Shown here: one piece after another, positions 34,856-43,436 of the stretch
How positions within the stretch are numbered: the stretch's first letter is position 1
Layout of the letters: each line of letters begins with the position of its first letter
Origin: an uncultured Lactobacillus sp.
GTDB lineage: Bacteria; Bacillota; Bacilli; Lactobacillales; Lactobacillaceae
Assembly (NCBI GenBank): GCA_905204935.1
Contig: CAJLBJ010000018.1
Location: 1-43,436 of the forward strand
Length of the DNA stretch: 43,436 nt
Direction: 5' to 3'
Made by a program: the position numbers and the translations under genes
The notes under the pieces: generated by a model
The model's input: the letters and a program-made list of their open reading frames with translations, nothing else
Told to the model about the DNA's origin: nothing
Database searches by the model: none

Positions 34856-34882
34856 TAAAAAAAGACAGCACTGGGGCTGTCT
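34856..34882 (-). terminator. Terminator between metG and tatD
   Basis: On the minus strand AGACAGC and GCTGTCT pair across CCCAGT and are followed by TTTTTTT, only about 18 bases before the tatD start. It could split metG from the rRNA-processing genes or reduce read-through. Confidence 0.8.
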
Positions 34883-34889
34883 CATTAAT

Positions 34890-36971
<2,082 letters not shown>

Positions 36972-36983
36972 TCAATTAATTTA

Positions 36984-36992
36984 AGTATACCA
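36984..36992 (-). promoter_or_regulatory. Promoter of metG (extended -10)
   Basis: On the minus strand TGGTATACT is an extended -10 element giving a leader of about 65 bases. The -35 region is weak. Confidence 0.5.
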
Positions 36993-37031
36993 TAGTAAGA
37001 GAGCTGATGGTACTTTATCCTGGACTTAAAC

Positions 37032-37060
37032 TTGACGAAAATAAGTGTATCAGCTATCTT
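37032..37060 (+). promoter_or_regulatory. Promoter of the GNAT gene
   Basis: TTGACG at 37032-37037 and TATCTT at 37055-37060 are 17 bases apart. It is divergent from the metG promoter. Confidence 0.55.
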
Positions 37061-37098
37061 TAGATTAGATATCATATAAATTAAAGGAGATTTGAGCG

Positions 37099-37671
37099 AT
37101 GATTCGTCCAGCAAAATTAAGCGATGCACAGTATGTCATGCCGATTTTATTGCAGATTTTTGATGAAATGGAACTCACAGCTTTAGCTGAAGTTTCTAAT
37201 GAAGCCTTAAGTCAAATGTTAATTGCAGCTTTTAAAGAACCAACTTATCGTTATGGCTATCGTCACATGTTAGTTTATGAAGATGATGATACAAATGAAA
37301 TCCTAGGATTGGCGGTTGGTTATCCTGCACAACTCGAGGCTAATATCGATGATGCTTTAGCACCTTACTTTCAAATGATTGGCTTACCAAGCGAAACTCG
37401 CTTATTTAGCAATGATGAATCCCGTCCTGGCGAATGGTATCTAGACTCCTTAGCAGTCGCACCCCATGCCCAAGGCCACGGTATCGGTTCACAACTGCTA
37501 AGCTTTTTGCCTGAATATTTGAAAAAACAAGGCCAAAGCATCTTGAGCTTGAGTGTTGATTTGAAAAATCCGCTCGCTAAAAAACTTTATGTTCGTCATG
37601 GTTTTGTCGAAGACGGCTATACGATGATTGACCGTCACAAATACGATCACATGATTAAAAGATTAGACTAA
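37099..37671 (+). CDS. GNAT-family N-acetyltransferase
   Basis: A 190-residue acetyltransferase of the GNAT fold. The acetyl-CoA loop is seen in SLAVAPHAQGHGIGSQLLSFL (about 129-150), followed by LSVDLKNPLAKKLYVRHGFVEDG, a standard C-terminal GNAT pattern. AAAGGAGA lies before the ATG. It stands alone between metG and mvaA. The substrate is unknown; the longer N-terminal half with an insertion is like uncharacterised lactobacillar GNATs. Confidence 0.85.
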   Translation: MIRPAKLSDAQYVMPILLQIFDEMELTALAEVSNEALSQMLIAAFKEPTYRYGYRHMLVYEDDDTNEILGLAVGYPAQLEANIDDALAPYFQMIGLPSETRLFSNDESRPGEWYLDSLAVAPHAQGHGIGSQLLSFLPEYLKKQGQSILSLSVDLKNPLAKKLYVRHGFVEDGYTMIDRHKYDHMIKRLD

Positions 37672-37738
37672 AAAAGTAGCACTTATACGAAGTTTTCTCC
37701 TAATTTGGAAAGCCACTTCAAAATAAGTGCTACTTTTT
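37671..37738. terminator. Bidirectional terminator between the GNAT gene and mvaA
   Basis: AAAAAGTAGCACTTAT and ATAAGTGCTACTTTTT form a perfect 16-bp stem, with a smaller GAAGT/ACTTC stem inside the loop. It serves both convergent genes. Confidence 0.92.
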
Positions 37739-37739
37739 A

Positions 37740-38999
37740 TTATTCTTTGCGCAACTGTTTCAAGATTTCTTTAGCGCTCTTGGAATCACGCAAACCTTGT
37801 TGTTTTAAAAGCTGAACTACTTGAGCTATTTCTGTATCTTTTGCGCCTACAGAAACTGCTAAAGACTTTAACTGCAAACTCATGTGCCCTTTTTGGATTC
37901 CTTCGGTTACTAATGCATATAAAGCTGCCAAATTTTGTGCCAAGCCTAAGCTAACAATTACTGTTTCTAACTCTTTAGCTCCCTTAAAGTTTAACAAATC
38001 ATGGTTAACCTTGACTAAAGGAACAATACTAATCGAACCACCGACACTTCCAAGTGGCAACGGTAAAGTCAATTCACCCTTTAATATTTCACCTTCGACA
38101 TACCATTGGCTCAAGCCACGATACTGGCCATCTTTAGCCGCATAAGCATGGGCCCCTGCCTCGATTGCGCGCCAATCATTTCCACTAGCTAAAACAGCCG
38201 CATCTATTCCATTCATGATTCCTTTGTTATGTGTGGCTGCCCTATATGGATCAAGTTGTGCTAAGCGACTTGCTTGGGCCAATTTAGCAGCTATTTTTTC
38301 ACCACTAATTCCATTTTTAGCTAAAGCATTTACTGGAATTTGACACGTTGCACTCACTAAACATTCCGTTGCATAATTAGATAAGATACTCATCAAAATA
38401 TCTTGATTACACTCAGAAATGATTTTTTGTGCGACAGCTTCTAACATTGTGTTTAACATGTTAGCTCCCATCGCTTCTTGTACATCGACCGCTAAATCAA
38501 GCGAAACCAAATCAGCCGCTAAAACACGACTGCGTAACCAACGTGCACCTCCGCCTCTTTTGACAATCGATGGATGAGCTTGATTGGCACAATCCAGCAA
38601 ACTGCTTTCGTTTTCCTTGAAATACGTTTGTAAGGCTACAGCATCACTGACATTTTCACAAACAACTTGTCCTAGCATCAAGCGTTCGTAGATTTTGGCC
38701 TTAAAGCCACCCACTCTTTTAACGATCCCTGCACCATGACTTGCCGCAGCAATCACCGAGGGCTCTTCTGTCACCATTGGAACTAGGTATTCCTTGTCGT
38801 TGACCACCAAATTTAAAGCTAAGCCTTCTGGTAAACTGTATTGCGTGATGAAGTTTTCAATCATCGTTTCACCTAAATTAGGGTCTTGCGCATTTATTTT
38901 GAGTAATTCTACTTGTTGTTCGCTTAATTTAGCTTGTTTTATAAGCACTTCTAGGCGTTGTTCCCAGTTTTTACGATAATATTTTTCAAATCCATCCAT
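37740..38999 (-). CDS. mvaA: Hydroxymethylglutaryl-CoA reductase, class II (degradative-type fold)
   Basis: A 419-residue enzyme of the mevalonate pathway making mevalonate for isoprenoids. Motifs: ENFITQYSLPEGLALNL near the N terminus (substrate Glu), SVIAAASHGAGIVKR (about 81), VDVQEAMGANMLNTMLE (nucleotide-binding DAMGxN-type, with E for D), and a catalytic Lys in the ATHNKGIMNGID motif. The gene is separate, not fused to an acetyl-CoA acetyltransferase as in enterococci, which favours a lactobacillus. The isoprenoid output also feeds the polyprenyl synthase near 2 kb. GAGGAA precedes the ATG. Confidence 0.94.
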   Translation of the reverse strand: MDGFEKYYRKNWEQRLEVLIKQAKLSEQQVELLKINAQDPNLGETMIENFITQYSLPEGLALNLVVNDKEYLVPMVTEEPSVIAAASHGAGIVKRVGGFKAKIYERLMLGQVVCENVSDAVALQTYFKENESSLLDCANQAHPSIVKRGGGARWLRSRVLAADLVSLDLAVDVQEAMGANMLNTMLEAVAQKIISECNQDILMSILSNYATECLVSATCQIPVNALAKNGISGEKIAAKLAQASRLAQLDPYRAATHNKGIMNGIDAAVLASGNDWRAIEAGAHAYAAKDGQYRGLSQWYVEGEILKGELTLPLPLGSVGGSISIVPLVKVNHDLLNFKGAKELETVIVSLGLAQNLAALYALVTEGIQKGHMSLQLKSLAVSVGAKDTEIAQVVQLLKQQGLRDSKSAKEILKQLRKE

Positions 39000-39122
39000 T
39001 TATTGTTCCTCACATTTTTAATTATCCACTGCATATCTATAGTATATGTTATTTTGGGCATAGAAAATATTTGTTTTTGCTAAATTTTTTCAATGTTTTA
39101 GCCAAATTTTGACTTTTAAGCT

Positions 39123-39128
39123 ATAATT
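39123..39128 (+). promoter_or_regulatory. -10 box of the solute-binding protein gene
   Basis: TATAAT about 31 bases before the ATG. The sequence 17 bases upstream is not a good -35 box. AAGGAGGG lies just before the start codon. Confidence 0.5.
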
Positions 39129-39159
39129 TGTAGAGAAGTTTTACACAAGGAGGGATAAT

Positions 39160-39945
39160 ATGGGTAAAAAAGGCCTCTTTTTGGGGATAATGTTGTTGAT
39201 TTTGGGGATTATACTCCTCTCATCTCACATTTATGCACAAGAAACACTCAAAATAGGTGTGGTTGCTACTAATCCGCCTTATAGTTATCCACAAAAAAAG
39301 CAACCTGGTTTTGATGATAAGCTTGCTAAACAACTAGGTAAACGACTAAAGCAATCTGTTAAAGTCGTTAAATACAAAAATGATTCTACTATGTTAGCTA
39401 GTCTAAAAAAAGCTAAGATAGATGTGGCAGTTGGTATTCAAAAAAACCAAGCAACATCTGGCATCAAGCTTTCTCAGCCATATCTTTATCCGCCAAATAC
39501 ATTATTTATTCGTACCGATGGCTACTTTAAATCCTTTGAAAAACTTCAAGGTCATTACATCGGTATTTTATCCACAAATCCTAATGCTAAGTTGTTAAAA
39601 CAACTTGATTTTAAAGTTAAAAGTTATTCAGATGTGGATAAATTAATCGAAGCTTTAGGCTCACGCAAAATCAGCGCCGGTTGGCTAAGCGACTATCAAT
39701 ACAGTGCTTATTTAGCGCAAAATCCGCAATTGATCAACCAACCTAATTTAGATTCGGAAGCCAAAAAGCAAGTCTTAAAAAAAATCAGTGCTCCACAATT
39801 AACAGCTAGTCAACTTTGCTTGGCAACTTATCACCAAGCACGCCTTGCAAAAAAACTTAACCAAGCACTACAACAGCTTCAAGACAATGATACCTTGGCA
39901 AACCTTTCATATGACTTTTTCAAACAAGATTTGAGTAAAGAATAA
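39160..39945 (+). CDS. Orphan family-3 extracellular solute-binding protein
   Basis: A 261-residue exported protein. Residues 1-26 are a hydrophobic signal (LGIMLLILGIILLSSHIYA, cut near YAQ). The rest is a family-3 (polar amino-acid type) substrate-binding fold: TLKIGVVATNPPYSYP, GFDDKLAKQLGKRL, and KKAKIDVAVGI. There is no lipobox Cys, so it may stay anchored by an uncleaved signal or be released. No ABC permease or ATPase is next to it. It might bind amino acids for a transporter elsewhere or act as a sensor; its ligand cannot be read from the sequence. Confidence 0.82.
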   Translation: MGKKGLFLGIMLLILGIILLSSHIYAQETLKIGVVATNPPYSYPQKKQPGFDDKLAKQLGKRLKQSVKVVKYKNDSTMLASLKKAKIDVAVGIQKNQATSGIKLSQPYLYPPNTLFIRTDGYFKSFEKLQGHYIGILSTNPNAKLLKQLDFKVKSYSDVDKLIEALGSRKISAGWLSDYQYSAYLAQNPQLINQPNLDSEAKKQVLKKISAPQLTASQLCLATYHQARLAKKLNQALQQLQDNDTLANLSYDFFKQDLSKE

Positions 39946-39955
39946 AATTCTATAA

Positions 39956-40060
39956 TAAAACTGGGGCTGGGAAAAAGTACCAGTCTGGACATAAAAATAG
40001 CTGATTGAATTTCTAAAAATGAAATTTGATCAGCTATTTTTCTATTATGTCTATTTTTGG
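39956..40060. terminator. Compound hairpin between the solute-binding gene and the PTS gene
   Basis: First an ACTGG...CCAGT hairpin around GGCTGGGAAAAAGTA, then a long hairpin (39988-40051) whose arms are GACATAA/TTATGTC, AAATAGCTGAT/ATCAGCTATTT and AAATTTC-type inner pairs. T-runs lie on both sides. A GGGGCTGGGA block of this kind recurs between genes in lactic acid bacteria, from memory. Confidence 0.65.
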
Positions 40061-40095
40061 TTCGTTTTTTTAGGGATTTTATCCCGTTTTATTTT

Positions 40096-41358
40096 TTAGT
40101 TAATATCTGTATTCTTTTCGATTCTAAGTTTTTCTTTATCATCTAACTTAAAGAATGGATAATAAATTAACATATTAATGGCAATTGTGATAATTTGAAT
40201 TACCGCTCCACTAATCTTTCCACCTGTAGCTAAAAAGCCAGCAATAACAGGTGGGGTAGTCCATGGAACAACCGCTCCAATAGGTTTAGCTACCAGCCCC
40301 CAATCCATTGCATAATACGTGATTATCGCTGTTATAACAGGACTGGCAACAAACGGAATAACCATCTTAATATTTAAAATAGTTGGAAATCCAAATAATA
40401 ACGGTTCGGCAACTTGAAAACTTACTGGTGTAATTGATAATTTCCCTAATGCTTTATTTTCTTGACTCTTAGAAAACAGAAATGTAATAATAGCCAAAGA
40501 CATTACGCATCCAGCTCCACCAGAGAAAACAAAATTATATAGAAATTCATATGTTATAATATTGGGCACAGCTTCTCCTGCCTGATGCGCAATTCTATTA
40601 GCATCTGAATTTTGCAACAATAACGGTTCAATGATTGGCCCTGTAACCTGCGCACCATGAATACCAAACATCCAAAAGAAACACTGCACAAAAATAACAA
40701 ACAAAATTCCTGGAAGTGTTTTGGTCAATAAAGATAGCGGTTTTGCAATAGTATCTGCAATTAAAGCATGCACATTATCTACACCTGCATAATGTAGACT
40801 TAATAACACAACAAACCAAATTAACATAATTAAAAACCCGGGAATAATTGCACTAAATGCTCGACTAACATTTGGTGGCACAGTATCTGGCATCTTAATC
40901 ACTAAATTTTTGTGTACAAAATATTTAAAAAGTTCTGTTGTTACTAATGCTACAATAATCCCAACAAATAACCCTGCACTGCCTAAATAGTTTGTAGGAA
41001 ATCCCGTTCCTGATTTGCTATTTAGGACCGGTGTCATAAAAACAAAAACCCCTAATGATAAAATCCCCGCAGAAAGTGCATCTACCTTATAGGTTTTAGC
41101 CAAATTATAAGCTACAGAAAAAGTTACAACCAAACCAACAATTCCAAAAGTTGAATTCGATGCTTTATTTAAAAAATCAGCCAAACCTATTTTTGTTAAC
41201 CAGTCAGTAAACATTGGAATAGGAAAGTTCGCAATCAACATAAAGACCGAACCAACAATAATTAATGGCATTGCATTAGCCATTCCATCACGTAATGCTA
41301 ACAAATGTCTTTGATTACTAATCTTTGCAGCAACTGTTTGCACTTTAGCTGTTATCAT
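40096..41358 (-). CDS. PTS EIIC component (lactose/cellobiose family)
   Basis: A 420-residue membrane permease with about 10 spans. Typical motifs: LLALRDGMANAMPLIIVGSVFML at the start, FWMFGIHGAQVTGPIIEPLL, and substrate-site VAEPLLFGFPTILNIKMVIPF. It has no EIIA or EIIB domain and none is encoded beside it, so it depends on A and B parts from elsewhere. The upstream in-frame ATG at 41373 lies in the GGAGG site, so the start is 41358. It forms an operon with the DUF7916-like gene 20 bp upstream; the sugar is unknown. Confidence 0.88.
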   Translation of the reverse strand: MITAKVQTVAAKISNQRHLLALRDGMANAMPLIIVGSVFMLIANFPIPMFTDWLTKIGLADFLNKASNSTFGIVGLVVTFSVAYNLAKTYKVDALSAGILSLGVFVFMTPVLNSKSGTGFPTNYLGSAGLFVGIIVALVTTELFKYFVHKNLVIKMPDTVPPNVSRAFSAIIPGFLIMLIWFVVLLSLHYAGVDNVHALIADTIAKPLSLLTKTLPGILFVIFVQCFFWMFGIHGAQVTGPIIEPLLLQNSDANRIAHQAGEAVPNIITYEFLYNFVFSGGAGCVMSLAIITFLFSKSQENKALGKLSITPVSFQVAEPLLFGFPTILNIKMVIPFVASPVITAIITYYAMDWGLVAKPIGAVVPWTTPPVIAGFLATGGKISGAVIQIITIAINMLIYYPFFKLDDKEKLRIEKNTDIN

Positions 41359-41378
41359 TCCTTTTACCTCCATTCATA

Positions 41379-42299
41379 TTATCTAATATTTGATCGACCT
41401 AACATAATCATCTGATGCCTATAACCACGAATCGCTTGACCTAGATAAAAAATATTTTCTGGAAGACAAATACCATTAAACGAATCACCTATATGTTGTA
41501 AATCAGCCCCACATGCTTTTGAAGCTAAACCAATTTTTTTAATAGTTTCCTTATCTGAAGAATCTTGGCTCGTACCATTAGCTGTCAAAACCAAAACTTT
41601 ATCTTGAATTTCTTTATCCGCATTATATTCTCTGACATAATCCACAATTTCTCGTAAATCCTGTTCCATGAATTGTGGAACTGTATATGGGGCAGGTACT
41701 AACAAGATATCAATTCCCAATTCAATAAATTCCTTAGCAATATTCAGATTCATTACAGGTTCTTGGACGCCCGCCCCATGCATCTTACCAGCAATAATTA
41801 AACCATCAAAATATTGGTGGGATAGCTTGATAGCATCTTTGATTGCACTATTTGAAACACCTGTTCCTGGATTACCCGTCAAACATATAAAATCAAACCC
41901 TAATTCTGAGGCTTTTTTCAAAGTCTTTGGCGAAACAATTCGACCAATTGAAATTTCTGCACGCTGTTGATTCATTTGTGCTTCCAAATCTACAGGTTCT
42001 AAATTAATTCCTAAAGAACGTCCTGTAGCTTTTTTTAACCATCTAATCGGATTTTCACTTACTCCCTCAGGCATTCCTAAAACTTGTGGATGAAAAATAT
42101 CCAATGCATTTAATAACAATAAATCTGCACCAGCTGCTCTTTCTAATTCCGCATTAGTCACACCATTTAAAAATGGTGGATGCGACGGTACATTTTCCAC
42201 CATAATAGTTCTACCTTCTGAAGCTAAAATTGCTTGCTTAAGCTCTAAAGGTTTAACATTCAAAAAATCACTAGCTGTAAAATCTAATAGTCTTTTCAA
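41379..42299 (-). CDS. DUF7916-like TIM-barrel protein of PTS operons
   Basis: A 306-residue cytoplasmic protein. Start MKRLLDFTASDFLNVKPLELKQAI, then EGRTIMVENVP, GADLLLLNALD, GFDFICLTGNPGTGVSN, GKMHGAG, DILLVPAPYTVP and KACGADLQHIGDSFNG. The alternation of beta-strand motifs fits a TIM barrel close to the phosphoenolpyruvate mutase-like or DUF7916 group, often misnamed haloacid dehalogenase-like. It is found beside PTS permeases and GntR regulators, so it probably acts on the imported phosphosugar; the reaction is unknown. The start codon is TTG at 42299, with AAGGAGAG placed 6-7 bases before it. Confidence 0.72.
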   Translation of the reverse strand: MKRLLDFTASDFLNVKPLELKQAILASEGRTIMVENVPSHPPFLNGVTNAELERAAGADLLLLNALDIFHPQVLGMPEGVSENPIRWLKKATGRSLGINLEPVDLEAQMNQQRAEISIGRIVSPKTLKKASELGFDFICLTGNPGTGVSNSAIKDAIKLSHQYFDGLIIAGKMHGAGVQEPVMNLNIAKEFIELGIDILLVPAPYTVPQFMEQDLREIVDYVREYNADKEIQDKVLVLTANGTSQDSSDKETIKKIGLASKACGADLQHIGDSFNGICLPENIFYLGQAIRGYRHQMIMLGRSNIR

Positions 42300-42318
42300 A
42301 AATATCTCTCCTTTCAAC

Positions 42319-42330
42319 TTGTTATAACAA
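42319..42330. promoter_or_regulatory. GntR operator, PTS side
   Basis: TTGTTATAACAA, a perfect 12-bp palindrome identical to the one at 42437. It lies in the 5' leader, about 20 bases before the TTG start of the DUF7916-like gene and 18 bases downstream of the -10 box. Confidence 0.75.
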
Positions 42331-42348
42331 CATAACATTACAACGATA

Positions 42349-42377
42349 TTGTAAAACGCTTACTTGATTTTGTCAAC
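42349..42377 (-). promoter_or_regulatory. Promoter of the PTS/DUF7916 operon with a cre-like site
   Basis: On the minus strand TTGACA (42377-42372) and TACAAT (42354-42349) are 17 bases apart. The spacer holds TGTAAAACGCTTAC on the plus strand (42351-42364), a cre-like sequence with one extra A. Confidence 0.75.
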
Positions 42378-42390
42378 AAGTTATTTATAT

Positions 42391-42419
42391 TGACATAACC
42401 CTAAAATTCCACTATATTT
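42391..42419 (+). promoter_or_regulatory. Promoter of the GntR-family gene
   Basis: TTGACA at 42391-42396 and TATATT at 42414-42419 are 17 bases apart. The operator at 42437 lies just downstream. Confidence 0.78.
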
Positions 42420-42436
42420 CTATATATATGATAATG

Positions 42437-42448
42437 TTGTTATAACAA
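42437..42448. promoter_or_regulatory. GntR operator, autoregulatory side
   Basis: TTGTTATAACAA, identical to the site at 42319. It runs into the AAGGAGG ribosome site (42447-42453), so a bound repressor would block its own transcript at the start. Confidence 0.75.
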
Positions 42449-42460
42449 GGAGGTGTATTT

Positions 42461-43183
42461 ATGCTTGAATCTACAAATAAAACCCCGCTTTATTTACAAC
42501 TATTTTCCACTTTAGCGGAACAAATACAAAAAGAAATGAATCCCAATGATAAACTACCTACAGAAAAAGAAATCTGTGATGAGTATTGTGTCAGCCGCAC
42601 AACTGTCCGCCTTGCTATGAATGAATTAGAAAAAATGGGCTATATCTATCGTCTACAAGGTAAAGGATCTTTTGTTTCTGCAATCAAACACAATCTCAAT
42701 TCTTTTTTCATTCTCAACCTTAGTGAACACTATGCTGGTATAGACGTTAATTCCTTAAATTTTAAAATATACTCTTTTTCAAAAATGGAAGCACCTTTAG
42801 TTTTATGTCATCAAATGGGGCTCCAAAATGAAAAAAATATTTTATGTTTGCAATTAGTTCACTTCATTGAACAAAAAGCAATTTGTCTAGAAAAGCTTAT
42901 TTTAAAGAATCAAGCTTTTCGTTTCTTAGACCAAGAGACTTTTAAAAGACAAAATTTTGATAAAATATTAAACGAACAAGGTATCAATTTGAAAGCCTGT
43001 GAAGAAAGCTACCACTTAACTTCACTAAGTCTTAATGAACAAAAAATCTTACAAACTAATCAAGATTACTGCTTATTAATAAAAAAATTACTCTATGATG
43101 ATTCAAACGAACTAATCGCTATTAGTGAACGAAAAATCATCTCGAATGATTTCATATATCAAAATTTTGTCCAGTTAAACTAA
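42461..43183 (+). CDS. GntR-family regulator with UTRA domain
   Basis: A 240-residue repressor. The N-terminal winged helix (about 8-72: PLYLQLFSTLAEQIQKEM..., LPTEKEICDEYCVSRTTVRLAMNELE, GYIYRLQGKGSFV) is GntR/HutC type; residues about 90-235 form a UTRA effector domain. It diverges from the PTS/DUF7916 pair, and two identical palindromes lie in the gap, one in each leader, so it almost surely controls both that operon and itself, with a phosphorylated sugar as likely effector. AAGGAGG precedes the ATG. Confidence 0.9.
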   Translation: MLESTNKTPLYLQLFSTLAEQIQKEMNPNDKLPTEKEICDEYCVSRTTVRLAMNELEKMGYIYRLQGKGSFVSAIKHNLNSFFILNLSEHYAGIDVNSLNFKIYSFSKMEAPLVLCHQMGLQNEKNILCLQLVHFIEQKAICLEKLILKNQAFRFLDQETFKRQNFDKILNEQGINLKACEESYHLTSLSLNEQKILQTNQDYCLLIKKLLYDDSNELIAISERKIISNDFIYQNFVQLN

Positions 43184-43211
43184 AAAAACCGCAAAATACC
43201 TCCGTATTTTT
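43184..43211 (+). terminator. Weak terminator of the GntR-family gene
   Basis: AAAATAC and GTATTTT pair across CTCC and end in TTT. The stem is AT-rich and weak; the larger hairpin just after it (43217-43254) may help. Confidence 0.45.
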
Positions 43212-43256
43212 GATATGTACCCTCCTTAATGGACATCCAGTAAGGAGGGGTATTTT
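43212..43256. repeat. IS-end-like inverted repeat before the transposase fragment
   Basis: TACCCTCCTTAATGG and CCAGTAAGGAGGGGTA are near-perfect inverted arms around ACAT. The same block, slightly changed, occurs at 22417-22458. It directly precedes, and supplies the ribosome site of, the transposase-like gene, as expected for the left end of a mobile element. Confidence 0.55.
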
Positions 43257-43257
43257 T

Positions 43258-43436
43258 ATGCGCTACTCGCAAGAAAATAAAATAAAATGTATCGAAATTA
43301 TACCGAGAAGGTAAATGGCCTGAAACACCAGATGGAATTAAAACACGCTATTTTAGAAATATGGTGAGAAAATGGGCTATGGATGTATCGCAGTTTAGTT
43401 TTTCATGGGGAAAGTGTTATATTTCTCCAATTCTAG
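43258..43436 (+). pseudogene. 5' fragment of a helix-turn-helix transposase gene, frameshifted
   Basis: From the ATG at 43258 the frame reads MRYSQENKIKCIEI and then meets a stop after 18 codons. Dropping one A at about 43300 continues it as YREGKWPETPDGIKTRYFRN, MVRKWA, a pattern like the HTH-bearing first protein of IS3-type elements. The window ends at 43436, so the rest is unseen. The last residues (MDVSQFSFSWGKCYI) fit the family less well and may hold a second frame change. Probably a decayed or defective insertion sequence. Confidence 0.5.

Overview
The window looks like a chromosomal segment of an AT-rich, Gram-positive lactic acid bacterium, most likely a gut-associated member of the Lactobacillaceae. 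The pointers are the block metG-tatD-rnmV-rsmA-veg, a stand-alone class II HMG-CoA reductase (mevalonate route), a cydABCD-ndh cluster beside a MenA-type prenyltransferase and a polyprenyl synthase, PTS lactose genes, GPH and LacT-type sugar systems, strong AGGAGG ribosome sites and many U-tailed hairpin terminators. The species cannot be fixed from sequence alone.

Layout. 1-0.75 kb: a membrane-anchored LysM protein. 0.76-3.6 kb: a CpsB/YwqE-type phosphatase, a polyprenyl diphosphate synthase and, divergently, MenA. 3.6-11.2 kb: a respiratory operon, cydA-cydB-cydD-cydC-ndh, behind a consensus promoter and a Rex-like operator; with menA and the polyprenyl synthase it forms a bd-oxidase chain that probably needs imported heme and quinone precursor. 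11.3-12.5 kb: an MFS carrier. 12.8-18.8 kb: a catabolite-controlled, antiterminated operon lacT-lacG-lacF-lacE plus a secreted clan GH-A glycosidase, which suggests outside cleavage of a beta-galactoside glycan followed by PTS uptake and 6-phospho-beta-galactosidase cleavage.

19.0-22.3 kb is a damaged region: a leucine-rich-repeat surface protein gene with a frameshift and no 3' end runs head-on into a kdpB gene that stops just before its phosphorylation motif; kdpA and a 27-codon kdpF remain. 22.5-25.7 kb: a LacS-type GPH sugar symporter with an EIIA domain, diverging from a LacI-family regulator. 25.9-31.8 kb is the most striking part: a 1717-residue secreted M60 (mucin-type) metallopeptidase carrying an N-terminal dockerin, followed 11 bp later by a small membrane/wall-anchored protein with a cohesin-like domain. 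Together they read as a minimal cohesin-dockerin surface complex displaying a mucin-directed protease.

32.0-39.0 kb is housekeeping (veg, rsmA, rnmV, tatD, metG, a GNAT acetyltransferase, mvaA), with a long structured leader before veg. 39.1-43.2 kb: an orphan family-3 solute-binding protein, then a PTS EIIC plus DUF7916-like TIM-barrel protein diverging from a GntR/UTRA regulator, with two identical 12-bp palindromic operators. The right edge holds the start of a frameshifted transposase-like gene; a related relic of its end sequence sits at 22.42 kb inside a terminator. No tRNA, rRNA or CRISPR array was seen.
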